Made by a program: the position numbers and the translations under genes
Notes under the pieces: model-generated
The model's input: the letters and a program-made list of their open reading frames with translations, nothing else
Told to the model about the DNA's origin: nothing
Databases searched by the model: none
Assembly: GCF_015482765.1 (NCBI RefSeq)
Contig: NZ_JADMLB010000012.1
Coordinates: 1-64,000, forward strand
Direction: 5' to 3'
Source of the DNA: Halodesulfovibrio sp.
GTDB taxonomy: Bacteria; Desulfobacterota; Desulfovibrionia; Desulfovibrionales; Desulfovibrionaceae
DNA: 64,000 bases
In this document: piece after piece, positions 35,446 through 45,300 of the stretch
Layout of the letters: every line of letters starts with the position of its first letter
How positions within the stretch are numbered: position 1 is the stretch's first letter

Positions 35446-36204
35446 ATGTCTAAATGGATAATGCCTAGCTTAAAGCGGGGTGGTGATGTGCAATTGTTCT
35501 GCTTTCCTTTTGCCGGTGGCGGTGCCTCGGCATATAGAACTTGGCTGCGTCAGCATTCGCCTCGTCTTGATGTAGCAGCTGTTCAGTTACCAGGGCGGGA
35601 GAATCGGATTGCAGAGCCATTACTTCACTCAATGGATGCGATACTCGGTGAGTTAGTTGAAGAACTGGCTTTGCAGATAACCGGTCCGTATGCCTTTTTT
35701 GGGCATAGTCTTGGTGCTCGTATGGCATTTGAAGTAGCAAGAACACTTCACAAGCGTGGGCATCAGCTACCTGTCCATATGTTTGTTTCAGGAAGTCGTT
35801 CTCCAGAGATTCCTGAACCGAGACCCTTGCATCAGTTGTCTGAGGAAAGGTTTTGTGAAGAACTCGGACGCTTTGGCGGAACTCCACGTGAATTAATGGA
35901 AAATCCTGAGTTAATGGCTCTCTATCTTCCAATTTTGCGGGCTGATTTTACCGTGGACGAAACATATGAATATAACCATGGCGATCCGTTGCCTGTTTCG
36001 ATCACAGCGTTTTGCGGAACAAATGATCCGGAAGCAACTACACAGGAAATGCTTGGCTGGAAACATCAAACGACGGAGCAATTCACGTTTAAGCAGGTTA
36101 CAGGTGATCATTTCTTTATTCAAAGTCAGTGGTCATATGTTTTGGATCAAATCGAAGAGACCGTAAAGGCAGGTGGTTGTGCAGAGCATTGCATTGCCAT
36201 GTAA
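35446..36204 (+). CDS. type II (editing) thioesterase
   Basis: The 252-residue alpha/beta-hydrolase is of the GrsT/YbtT/PchC class that accompanies NRPS-PKS clusters. It has FPFAGGGASAYRTW near residue 20, the nucleophile motif FGHSLGAR (Ser88), an Asp in GTNDPEAT (about 198) and the catalytic His in GDHFFI near the C-terminus. Its role is to clear wrongly loaded or stalled acyl groups from the carrier proteins of the assembly line on the opposite strand. It starts 8 nt after the exporter gene and its end is followed closely by the phosphopantetheinyl transferase. Confidence 0.92.
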   Translation: MSKWIMPSLKRGGDVQLFCFPFAGGGASAYRTWLRQHSPRLDVAAVQLPGRENRIAEPLLHSMDAILGELVEELALQITGPYAFFGHSLGARMAFEVARTLHKRGHQLPVHMFVSGSRSPEIPEPRPLHQLSEERFCEELGRFGGTPRELMENPELMALYLPILRADFTVDETYEYNHGDPLPVSITAFCGTNDPEATTQEMLGWKHQTTEQFTFKQVTGDHFFIQSQWSYVLDQIEETVKAGGCAEHCIAM

Positions 36205-36277
36205 TAATTTTGCTGAAGGGCATGATGCAGTCATTCCCCGGGCTGCATCTGCTCTCCCTTCAATAAGGCAATTAGGA

Positions 36278-36976
36278 ATGGAGGACTTGAATAGTAGTCA
36301 GTCATGCTGTTTTTGTGACGATGAAGTACATGCATGGGTGTTTAGTTATTCAGAGTTGTTCAACATTCCGACATTACAAGACAGCCTGTCCGCTCTTGAA
36401 TGGGAGCGGGCAGCGCTGTTTGCCTCGAAAAAATTTGCAGACAAATACTCCTATGCCAGAGGGGCACTTAGAGCTGTTCTTTCTCAATACAGCAGTGTCA
36501 CTCCAGAGAATATAACATTTGAGTATGCTGCAAGTGGCAAGCCCTTCATTAAGAGTAACCCCCTTTATTTTAATCTTTCACATTCAGGCGACCTAGTTTT
36601 TATTGTTGTTTCTGAGACTCACGAACTTGGCGTAGATGTTGAATTTTATCGCCCTATACCAGAGGCATTGTCCATAGCAGAGAATTGGTTTTCTGACATG
36701 GAAACTACATGGATTAAATCGTCGCCATGCAATGATGAAGCGTTCTTGCGGTGTTGGGTTATTCGTGAGGCTTTTGTGAAGGCTGTGGGCTGTGGTTTAA
36801 AGCTTCCGTTGGATTCTTTTGGAATATTACTGCCGGATTTTTTTTCAACGGAAAAAGAAATGAACGGTATTCGGTCTCCTTTAATTACAAAGCATGCTCA
36901 ATGTGATGACGTGCAGATTTTAGAATTAACACTGCAAAATAACTATCTCGCTGCCATAGCAGCGTTACGAGTTTAG
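36278..36976 (+). CDS. Sfp-type 4'-phosphopantetheinyl transferase
   Basis: The protein has about 232 residues. FADKYSYARGALRAVLSQY, SGKPFI, FNLSHSGD, LGVDVEFYRP (Mg-binding Asp and Glu) and CWVIREAFVKAVGCG are the ordered motifs of Sfp/AcpT enzymes that attach the phosphopantetheine arm to carrier proteins. The seven carrier domains of the two synthases are the expected targets. I prefer ATG 36278 because it puts the motifs at the usual distance from the N-terminus. A GTG at 36173 or 36179 in the same frame has a fair ribosome-binding site but would overlap the thioesterase gene and add a non-conserved leader. Confidence 0.88.
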   Translation: MEDLNSSQSCCFCDDEVHAWVFSYSELFNIPTLQDSLSALEWERAALFASKKFADKYSYARGALRAVLSQYSSVTPENITFEYAASGKPFIKSNPLYFNLSHSGDLVFIVVSETHELGVDVEFYRPIPEALSIAENWFSDMETTWIKSSPCNDEAFLRCWVIREAFVKAVGCGLKLPLDSFGILLPDFFSTEKEMNGIRSPLITKHAQCDDVQILELTLQNNYLAAIAALRV

Positions 36977-36985
36977 GAGAAAGCC

Positions 36986-37891
36986 ATGAGCGCAGTATCA
37001 ATCATGGATTGTATCGGGCACACACCTTGTCTTGAACTGAACATGCAGGGCGGGACGGTATTTGCTAAAGCAGAGTTTTTGAATCCGGGTGGTTCAATCA
37101 AAGATCGAATCATCCGTCATATTTTGGATAATGCAGAACAGGAAGGGCGCTTGACCCACGGAACGCATATCGCCGAAGCATCAAGCGGAAATACAGGTAT
37201 TGCTTTAGCTATGGCAGGTGCCGCAATGGGATACAAAGTTACTATTTTTATGCCGGAAACAGCCAGCTTGGAACGTCAGAAAATGATCCGTCATCTCGGT
37301 GCTGAAGTTGTATTGACTCCGGCAGGAGAGAGCGTTGGAGGAGCTGTGGATGCTCTCCACAGGTTGATAGCAGAAGAGGGCGATATTTTTACCGTCGGCC
37401 AATTTGTGAATAAAGAGAATATTCAGGCGCATTATCGAACAACTGCCAGAGAGTTGTGGGAGGATGTATCGTGTAATGTTGATTGCTTTATTAGTGGCAT
37501 TGGAAGTGGCGGAACTTTAATGGGCGTTGGTTTGTACCTGAAAGAGAAGCAGCCGAATATTCACATTGCTGCTGTTGAACCTAAGGGGGCTTCTGCTTTG
37601 CTCGGTCAGGCTAACTCACTGCATCGCATAGAGGGGATTGGAGACGGTTTTATCCCTGAAATTCTCCAACCTTCAATAATCAGTAATATTATTGAAATAC
37701 AAGATGATGTGGCAATGAAGTATGCCGCTGACTTAGCAAAAAGTCATGGGATTCTGGCTGGCATTTCTTCAGGTGCAAACTTGGCGGCAGCAGCGCAAAT
37801 TGCCAAAGAACATCCCGAATGGCGTATTGCGACAATACTTCCAGATCGGGCAGAACGGTATTTCAGCACTGGTCTTTTCGGAGCGATATAA
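36986..37891 (+). CDS. cysteine synthase-family PLP enzyme (O-acetylserine sulfhydrylase type)
   Basis: The 301-residue fold type II PLP enzyme has the PLP lysine in NPGGSIKDRI (about residue 38), the substrate loop ASSGNTGIALA (about 65), the phosphate-binding GIGSGGTLMGVG (about 172) and a C-terminal Ser in SSGANLAAA. The length and motifs fit cysteine synthase; SbnA-like diaminopropionate enzymes are the nearest alternative. Because all three adenylation domains of the locus have cysteine-type codes, a dedicated cysteine supply is the simplest role. AGGAGAAAG precedes the ATG. Its stop overlaps the next start (TAATG). Confidence 0.88.
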   Translation: MSAVSIMDCIGHTPCLELNMQGGTVFAKAEFLNPGGSIKDRIIRHILDNAEQEGRLTHGTHIAEASSGNTGIALAMAGAAMGYKVTIFMPETASLERQKMIRHLGAEVVLTPAGESVGGAVDALHRLIAEEGDIFTVGQFVNKENIQAHYRTTARELWEDVSCNVDCFISGIGSGGTLMGVGLYLKEKQPNIHIAAVEPKGASALLGQANSLHRIEGIGDGFIPEILQPSIISNIIEIQDDVAMKYAADLAKSHGILAGISSGANLAAAAQIAKEHPEWRIATILPDRAERYFSTGLFGAI

Positions 37892-39048
37892 TGAAACAAA
37901 TTGCGATCCTTGGAGGCTATGGAAATGTTGGAATGGTTGCAGCTTCATATTTGGTTAAAAAAGGTGGTGTAGATCTCTATATTTGTGGGCGTAATTACCA
38001 GTCTGCATCAAAAGCTGTTGAAAAGCTTGAGCGGCTGGCGGAGGAGCAAGGCAATATTCAGGACGTTCAATGCCGGCCATATCAAGTAGACATTCAACGT
38101 TCTGATTCACTGCGCAGCTTGTTAAGCACATGTGATGTGGTTGTGAATTGCACCGGCCCAACTGCTTTAATTGGTGATAAAGTTGCACGAGTGGCGATCG
38201 ATGCTGATTGTCATATGGTAGACCCCGGTGGGTATGACTATGTTATTGAGCTTATTAAAGATCTAGAGGACGTTGTTAAAGATAAAAAATTACAACTGTG
38301 CTTTGCCGCCGGTATTGTGCCGGGAATCTCTGCATCACTTCCGCTAGTAATGGCTAAACAGTTTTCACAGATTTTTTCTTTGAACAGCTATTTTGCCGGC
38401 GAGGATGTTTGGTCATACGGCTCCATGTATGACATGGTTTGTGGTATGGGCGAACTGAAAGAGCTTGGGGCGAGTCAGGCAAAAAATAAGAAACGTATTC
38501 CTCTTCCAGTTTCAGAGCGCTTTGTACATTTTCCTCAGCTTCCAGACCCCTTTGGTAAAAGTATAGCTCAACCGTTCTACACCAAAGAATTTGAGCGGGT
38601 AGTTAAAGACACAGAAGCTTTCTTAGGAAAATGCTTCTGGGTGAATACTGGCCCAGCCTTTTCTGCAACCCTCTCCCTTATGCGTATGCTTCGTTGCTAC
38701 CGGTCTCCGGCTTTGACGGATTTGGCTGCACGTTTGCTGTGCCGTGTTTCTGCATGGGATGGCAACCGTAGAACTTCGAAAGGATATATGCTGGTAACAA
38801 ATATTACTGGAGTTCAAGATGGTGCCGTAAGCTCCGTTCAAGGAACATTACGATTTCCTGACTCATACACAGGGACAGGTCTTGCGACAGCAATGATGGC
38901 ACATCGTATTGTAACCGGTGCTTCAAAAGCTTCTGGTATTGGCAGTTTTCCAAAGATGATTCCGCCAAAAGCCGTGATTGATGTGCTGCGGGAAGAAGGT
39001 ATTGAGATGGAATTACGTGAAGGAGAGAGTCATGCTGTTGCGTGTTAA
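37891..39048 (+). CDS. saccharopine-dehydrogenase-like NAD(P)-dependent reductase
   Basis: The protein has 385 residues. The N-terminal Rossmann motif IAILGGYGNVGMVAASYL (residues 4-21), an acidic/Arg cofactor selection region YICGRNYQSA, and VVNCTGPTALIGDKVARVAID are typical of the saccharopine dehydrogenase NADP-binding family. The C-terminal half is not clearly assigned. The ATG overlaps the cysteine synthase stop codon, so the two are coupled. In yersiniabactin and pyochelin clusters one thiazoline ring is reduced by a separate enzyme (YbtU/PchG) of a different family; a comparable tailoring step on this product is a reasonable guess, not a demonstrated function. Confidence 0.7.
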   Translation: MKQIAILGGYGNVGMVAASYLVKKGGVDLYICGRNYQSASKAVEKLERLAEEQGNIQDVQCRPYQVDIQRSDSLRSLLSTCDVVVNCTGPTALIGDKVARVAIDADCHMVDPGGYDYVIELIKDLEDVVKDKKLQLCFAAGIVPGISASLPLVMAKQFSQIFSLNSYFAGEDVWSYGSMYDMVCGMGELKELGASQAKNKKRIPLPVSERFVHFPQLPDPFGKSIAQPFYTKEFERVVKDTEAFLGKCFWVNTGPAFSATLSLMRMLRCYRSPALTDLAARLLCRVSAWDGNRRTSKGYMLVTNITGVQDGAVSSVQGTLRFPDSYTGTGLATAMMAHRIVTGASKASGIGSFPKMIPPKAVIDVLREEGIEMELREGESHAVAC

Positions 39049-39808
39049 TGTTACTTTCTTTTGTTGGTTGATCGTTTCAATTCTTATTCCGCAATCAGGT
39101 TTTTGTATTACCGGATTAGAAGTTGCGGAACGTATGGATGCTGTTGACACAAGCAAGTGTGGTGAAATGCAATCCATTATGCTTATAAAGCGCGGCTCAC
39201 AACAGCTTGTGCGTGCTATGGATGTTAAGAAAAAGAAATTTGAAGGCGTTGAAAAGCAGGTTATCCGTTTCTCAGAGCCTCAGGAAGTTCGTGATACTTC
39301 TTATCTTACATGGTCACATCAAGATATTGATAAGGAAGATGATATGTGGGTCTACATGCCGTCAGAGTCACTCGTTCGAAGGGTGAGTGGAGGCGGTAAA
39401 AAGGGGCCTTTCATGCGGAGCGATTATGCAAACGAGGATGTTTCTAAGCGTGAGGTGGCAGACGATACACACAAGCTTTTGCGTGAAGAGCAGTTATTTG
39501 GTGTGGATTGTTATGTAGTAGAAATGACACCAGTCCATCCGCACAAAACGAATTTTAGTAAACGTATTGTATGGGTGCGTAAAGATATATGGCTTCCTGC
39601 AAAAATTGAATACATCAACCATGCAGGTAAATCATACAAAGAACTGGTGTATGGTGGTTTCAAAAAAATCCAAGGAATTTGGACAACAACTCGCCAAAAA
39701 ATGACAACACCTTCCCGAGGTACAGTAACCATTATGGAGTACCGTAAGGTAGCATATGATACCGGTTTAAGTGACTCATTGTTTTTACAGACAGACTTGA
39801 AGCGCTAG
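39032..39808 (+). CDS. LolA-like periplasmic outer membrane lipoprotein-sorting protein
   Basis: The protein has 258 residues with a signal peptide (MLLRVNVTFFCWLIVSILIP, cleaved near GFC). It continues with GLEVAERMDAVDTSKCGEMQSIMLI and DDMWVYMPSESLVRRVSG, typical of the LolA-like family often encoded with MMPL pumps. The fold is a half-barrel that carries hydrophobic ligands across the periplasm. I start at ATG 39032, which has AAGGAGAG at the right distance and begins a clean signal peptide; it overlaps the preceding gene by 17 nt. With the MMPL pump and the DUF1302 barrel it would form a lipid-style relay exporting the metallophore. Confidence 0.8.
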   Translation: MLLRVNVTFFCWLIVSILIPQSGFCITGLEVAERMDAVDTSKCGEMQSIMLIKRGSQQLVRAMDVKKKKFEGVEKQVIRFSEPQEVRDTSYLTWSHQDIDKEDDMWVYMPSESLVRRVSGGGKKGPFMRSDYANEDVSKREVADDTHKLLREEQLFGVDCYVVEMTPVHPHKTNFSKRIVWVRKDIWLPAKIEYINHAGKSYKELVYGGFKKIQGIWTTTRQKMTTPSRGTVTIMEYRKVAYDTGLSDSLFLQTDLKR

Positions 39809-39869
39809 TTTCTGCATCATTTTCTTCTACTCAATCTTATTTGCACAGTTTCCGCAAAGATCACGAATT

Positions 39870-41258
39870 ATGACTCGAAAAATAGTATTCTCGCTTTGTG
39901 TCTTTATGTCTTGCCTGTTCCTGAGTGGGCATTGGGTTTTAGCTGAAGAAATAGACAGCACAGTTGGTGGAGATCCTTTTGCCAATGATGTGGGGTTTTC
40001 TATTCCTGAAGAGTTGATTGAGGATCCAAAAGCTGATGCCGATGGTGGTGTGTTTTCGTACGCTGGCTTTTTGGAATCTCGAAACCAGTTTGGATTGAAT
40101 ACCCCGCAGGAACCAATCTCTATGCGCCAGCGTCTGCGCGTTGAGACAGATTATCGTTACGATAAATTTTCTGCTTTTCTTAGTGTTGACGGTGATTATG
40201 AAATTGCGGCGCAATACTGGGATGGAACAGGGCATGAGGCTGTGTATGCTGTGCTCCGTAGTGGCTACGTAAGCTATGATTCTGAGCAATTTGATTGTGT
40301 GGTTGGGAGTAAAATTATTCGCTGGGGCACCGGTGACGGGATTAACCCTATGGATTTGATTAACCCATTAGATGTTCGTGATCCAATCGCGACAGGCAGA
40401 GCAGATAATCGTCTTCCGGTTTGGCTGGCAAGCGCCACATGGTTTATCGGTGACTGGACTCTTGAGGGAGTCTTTCTGCCTGTCGCGAGTGTAGAAGATA
40501 TTCCTAAACAGGGAAATCCTTGGGTTACACAGGGATTAAAAGAACTGTATCGAGGTGAAGATAATGGAACGCTTATTTTAGATTCGCAGGATGTTCCAGA
40601 TCGGTGGTTCAGAGATGTAGAAGTTGGTGCAAGGCTTTCTCGCAACTTTGATGGCTGGGATGTAGCATTTATTGCGTATCATGGTTTTGTGAACTCTCCA
40701 GTTTATGGCAGATATGAAACTGCTTCTGGAATTCCAGAATTTCGTCCTGAGCATCCTCGATTTACAGCCTTTGGGATTAACTTTGCTAAAGGAATTGGTG
40801 CAGGAACCATTCGTGGAGAACTTGCATATAAACCTCAATATCCCGTGGCAAGAGAGAGTAGCAGCAATGGCATTGGAAGGCGTGATCTTTGGCAGTGGGT
40901 TGCCGGAGGAGATTACGATTTTGATGGTGTTTATTACGTCAATGTTCAGTTTTTTATGGATGCTGTTTCTCAGTACTTTAGTACTTCCGATGAAGGATTT
41001 ATCGGTACAAAGCTATGGCACGGTTTCACTTACGAATTAAGCAGAAAGTTTTTTAGAGATGACCTTAAAGTGGGTGTGCGTGGTAAGGCGTATACCAGTG
41101 GTGATGGTGGACTTATTGAGGCATTCGGTGAGTATAAAATAGGTGATGATTGGAACTTGTCGACGGGCGTTATGATCTGGACTGGAGCAAATAATGGTTT
41201 GCTCGGGCAGTATGATAATAACGATCTGTATTACATTACTGCCCGATATTATTTTTAG
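39870..41258 (+). CDS. DUF1302-family outer-membrane beta-barrel protein
   Basis: The protein has 462 residues with a signal peptide ending near VLAEEID. The segment IIRWGTGDGINPMDLINPLDVRDPI (about 147-171) is diagnostic of DUF1302. The rest is alternating beta-strand and ends in LYYITARYYF with the terminal Phe of BAM substrates. DUF1302 proteins frequently accompany MMPL transporters and LolA-like or DUF1329 proteins. Here it completes the set inner membrane / periplasm / outer membrane. It is the last plus-strand gene, and its stop codon overlaps the stop of the convergent araC-type gene by 4 nt. Confidence 0.82.
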   Translation: MTRKIVFSLCVFMSCLFLSGHWVLAEEIDSTVGGDPFANDVGFSIPEELIEDPKADADGGVFSYAGFLESRNQFGLNTPQEPISMRQRLRVETDYRYDKFSAFLSVDGDYEIAAQYWDGTGHEAVYAVLRSGYVSYDSEQFDCVVGSKIIRWGTGDGINPMDLINPLDVRDPIATGRADNRLPVWLASATWFIGDWTLEGVFLPVASVEDIPKQGNPWVTQGLKELYRGEDNGTLILDSQDVPDRWFRDVEVGARLSRNFDGWDVAFIAYHGFVNSPVYGRYETASGIPEFRPEHPRFTAFGINFAKGIGAGTIRGELAYKPQYPVARESSSNGIGRRDLWQWVAGGDYDFDGVYYVNVQFFMDAVSQYFSTSDEGFIGTKLWHGFTYELSRKFFRDDLKVGVRGKAYTSGDGGLIEAFGEYKIGDDWNLSTGVMIWTGANNGLLGQYDNNDLYYITARYYF

Positions 41259-42256
41259 TTAATATTAAGATGTGAAGGGTGTTCAAGAGCTGTTTGTCGC
41301 ATCATATGTTCAGTTTGATATTTTTTAGGTTGCGAACCAAATTGTTCTACAAATGCACGGGACAAATGGCTTGGACTTGAAAAACCGCACTCATAAGCAA
41401 TTTCAGAAACATTTCGTCTACCATCTTCAAGCAAGCGTCTGGCACACTCAAGGCGCTCTTTTCTTAGTATTCCAAATACAGTGTTACCATATATCATTCT
41501 AAACAGTTTGTTTAATCGAGTATGGGAAAGCCCGACAGATTTAGCAAGTTCAGGTAACGACGGGGGAGTAGATATGTCCTCCATAAGTTTTGTATATGCT
41601 TTGCGTGTAGCTTTTTCTTCGAATTCGGTAATACCTTTACTTAGTGCTGCGATTGAATCAAGCAGGCTGAGCTGTGTGTAGAGCAACTCTAGTGCTTTAT
41701 ATTCTAAAAAAACTTTTTGGAAATTTCCTTCAAGAGGGCACTCGAGAATTTGTTTAGCGCTGATTTGAAGGGATAAAGGGATGGCTGCCTCTGTAAAGAA
41801 CGGGCAAGAGTTTTGTAGAGACGTTTCCTGCTCCATGAGGGAGAGAAGGGATGTCTGTTCTTTTGAAATGAGAGAAGAAAGAGCTTCCATGGAAACTTGT
41901 AGTCCGACAGCTTTAAGTGGTGTTCCAGAGCAGGTTTTTGAAACACCGCAGCAGTATGGAAGATAAGAGCAGGTGTAGGAACCGCTCTGGGTAGTCATTG
42001 TTTGCTCTTTACCGTTGCTATCAGATAAGCAGACGGTTGTTCTCCCTGAAAGGCAGTAAAGAAATTCTACAGGTGCATCCTGTTGTTCGAACTGAAATGT
42101 ATGATCTGCTGTAATGGCAGGGCAGTCTTGAACTAACAGTTTGATACCTGATCGGATCTGGTATTCATTCCACAAGCATTGCTCTTCTTTTTCAGAAATC
42201 CATGCTTCGCCGTTTGTGAATGCTTGCTTCCAATTGTTAATACTGATCTTAACCAC
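41255..42256 (-). CDS. AraC-family transcriptional regulator (PchR/YbtA-like)
   Basis: The protein has 333 residues. The C-terminal double helix-turn-helix domain (about 225-325) reads LPELAKSVGLSHTRLNKLFRMIYG and then RRNVSEIAYECGFSSPSHLSRAFVEQFGSQPKKY. The N-terminal part has the PchR-like segment TTQSGSYTCSYLPYCCGVSKTCSGTPLKAVGLQV. PchR and YbtA bind their siderophore and activate synthesis and receptor genes, so this is the likely ligand-responsive activator of both arms. The start codon is GTG with AGGAGGT five bases before it. It lies between the two arms, just beyond the terminator of the synthase operon. Confidence 0.9.
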   Translation of the reverse strand: MVKISINNWKQAFTNGEAWISEKEEQCLWNEYQIRSGIKLLVQDCPAITADHTFQFEQQDAPVEFLYCLSGRTTVCLSDSNGKEQTMTTQSGSYTCSYLPYCCGVSKTCSGTPLKAVGLQVSMEALSSLISKEQTSLLSLMEQETSLQNSCPFFTEAAIPLSLQISAKQILECPLEGNFQKVFLEYKALELLYTQLSLLDSIAALSKGITEFEEKATRKAYTKLMEDISTPPSLPELAKSVGLSHTRLNKLFRMIYGNTVFGILRKERLECARRLLEDGRRNVSEIAYECGFSSPSHLSRAFVEQFGSQPKKYQTEHMMRQTALEHPSHLNIN

Positions 42257-42312
42257 AGTTACCTCCTGTAAACATTACTTAATCAGTATTAATTGAAATT
42301 GCAAGTCGTTAT

Positions 42313-42363
42313 CAAAATAGTTAGTGGCGGCCTAAAATAGGCCGCCACTAACTATTTTTTTTT
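42313..42363. terminator. bidirectional terminator ending the synthase operon
   Basis: AATAGTTAGTGGCGGCC / GGCCGCCACTAACTATT with a 7-nt AT-rich loop, with A-run and T-run flanks. On the minus strand it follows immediately after the stop codon of the second synthase gene, and it insulates the araC-type gene from read-through. Confidence 0.93.
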
Positions 42364-45300
42364 ATCCTACCATGCTTTTCAAGTAGACAGGAAGCAGGTC
42401 ATTAAGTGATGGGAAGCAGATTGTACTATTTTGTAACGCCTTTTTTGCGTTGGAGTTATCAAAACGCAGCTGGCGAGAAATGCTTTCGGGATTCACTTCT
42501 TCTGGGAATAGAGGAAGAAGCGGGTAAAGCGGATTCTCAGGACGAGCAATGGCTTCTCGCCATCCGGCATAGGAAACCACTTTAAGCTCAGCTGTGCATT
42601 GTTGTAGTTTTTCAATCAACTGATGAGAGGAAACAGGATTAAATCCATCAAGATGATAAACATGTTCAGCGAGTTCCCCACGGGCAATATGTACGAGGGC
42701 TTCAGCGACTGTGTCTACAGGCAGGAAGTTCTCAATTCGCTGGAGATCTGGAATAACTCCTGCTTGCAATGATCCTTGTATGATTCTCCACAGGAAATCT
42801 TCTTTGTTCCATGTTCCGTTTGAACTTGTTCCTGTGATAAGCCCCGGACGGTAAATGTATGCAGGTAGCCCAGCTTCAATTGCATTCTGTATCAGACGTT
42901 CAGCTAGCCATTTACTTTGCGGGTATCCACCAAAGACGTTCATATCTTGTTCAATGTGTTCGTCTTCTAGAATAGTCAGATCGTCGGTGCATCGTAGCGG
43001 TGAAAAAACAGATACCGTAGATACATGATGCAGTGGTTTGACAATTCCTGTTGATGCCAGGCGAATCGCCTCTCGGGTACCAATAACGTTTGGCCCGAGC
43101 AAACTTTCGCAGGAATAGATGTAATGGACAAGCGCTCCGGCATGGAAGACAGCATCTACTTGCTCGGAAAGAGCGGTGAAGTCGCTTTCTGATAATCCAT
43201 AGTATTTTTGAGAAAGGTCACCATTCACGGCTTGAATATTGGTTATCCATGGCGTGAGTGAGAAACCATATACCTGAGCTGTATCGAGAATACGTTGTAT
43301 GCCGCTCTGCTTACCTTTTGCACGCACAAGGCAGGTTACGTTTTCAGCACCATTTTCCAGCAGAGATTTGAGAACATGGATTCCAAGGAATCCAGTTGCT
43401 CCAGTAATAAATGGTTTTTTAAAGGTGCCTTGAACGGTTGGCAAACCAGAAATGTCAGGCCTGAACGCGCAAACAGGATGTTTTTTTAAAACGTCTACGT
43501 GCACGATATCTACTATAGATGATGCTTCTTTTTCTTGAAGAGGTTCACTTTCAACAGAAGGTATTGTCTCATCTTTTGAGCATTTAGTTGCTAGGCTTGG
43601 ATGCTTTTCTATGAGGTATTTGCTGAGTAATTCAATTGTCGGATTTTCAAATAAGCGTGGCAGCGCAAGGCTTACATCTAATGCATTGCGGATTCCCAGA
43701 ACGAGCTGAGCCGCAAGCACAGAATCTCCTCCAGCGTTAAAGAAGTCCATATCAAGTGGTGTGTGATCTAATTGAAGCAAGTCATTCCATACCTCAGTAA
43801 TTGTAGCCTGAAGCGGAGTCAGTTCAGTTGAGACTTCAGCCTGCTTTTCAGGCCTTGCATCTATCGCAGGCTGTGGAAGTTGTTTACGGTCAACTTTTCC
43901 ACTTGGTGTCATTGGAAACTCTTTCATTGCAACATAGTATGCAGGCACCATATATCTTGGAAGTTGCTCCGCAGCGTATGAAGCTAGATCGTGTTTTTGA
44001 GCTGTGCCCGAATAGTATGAGACTAGGGCTGTACCGCTATTCGTAGTGATTGGGGTAACAATCATTTGGTTCACTTCAGGGTGGGCTGATAATACATGTT
44101 CAATTTCTGAAGGTTCAACGCGATGCCCTCTGATTTTCACCTGAAAATCTCTTCGCCCTATAATTGTTAAATAACCTTCAGGCATAAATGCTCCCATATC
44201 TCCAGTCCGGTAGATACGTTTTCCAGTCTCTGGATGAGTAAGGAATGCATTTTGGGTAAGATCATCGCGGCCATAATAGCCTTGTGCCAGTCCTTTACCG
44301 CCAATGTATAAGTCTCCAACCACATGCTCAGGACAAGCCCCCAGACCGCTGTCTAGTACATACCACTCTTGGTTCATCATAGGACGACCATACGGGATAG
44401 GGCCGTCTTCTGGAGAATAGTTTTTTATTGGGTGGCAGATAGACCAGATAGATGCTTCGGTGGCACCGCCAAGGCTGTTTGGAACTGCGTTTGGGGCAAT
44501 CTGTTGCAGTGCTTGAGGCATATCTGGAACGATTTTATCTCCGCTAAGCATTGCAAGGCGCAGGTGAGAGAAGGTGCGCTTTGCTGCTTGTGCGTACTGG
44601 ATAGCCAACTGCATTAATGCAGGGGCAGAGTTCCATATTGTGCATTTGTATGATGCTAAACAATCAATCCAATGCTCTGGATCGTTTTGTCTTGAATCAT
44701 CTGGTAAGACTAAAGTGGCTCCGGCTGCAAGAGCTCCGAATATATCATAAATTGCTAAGTCGAAAGTTAATCGGGATACACCGAATATCACATCGTTATG
44801 AGAGACGGCATACCGTCTGTTGATGTCAATCAGTGTGTTTACTGCCGCCTCATGCGTAATACTTACTCCTTTAGGTTTTCCAGTAGAACCGGAGGTGAAA
44901 ATGATGTACGCGAGGTCGCTATTTGAAACAGGGCCAGAGTAATTTTCTGGTGAGTCTGTGGTTGTATTCGGAGCCACATGTGTGACGTTCTCGCTGAATG
45001 ATTCTTCTGCGATGATGAAAGCGAGGTTGCTCTCCTCAGCAATAATCTGTTTACGACTTGCTGGTTGTTCGTGAGCAATAGGTACGAATACAGCTCCGAC
45101 AGCTTGCGTACCTAATACTGCTGCAATTTGATCAATTCCTTTAGGTAAGCTGATGCCGACAAGAGTGTTGGGCCTTACTCCAAGTTCAGATAATCGAGAT
45201 GCAAAGCCGGCAGCACGCGCTCCGAGTTCGCCGTAAGATATCTCTTCGGAAGAACAAATGATTGCGGTCGCATCTGGCGTTGCGTTGTATTTAGCTGTGA

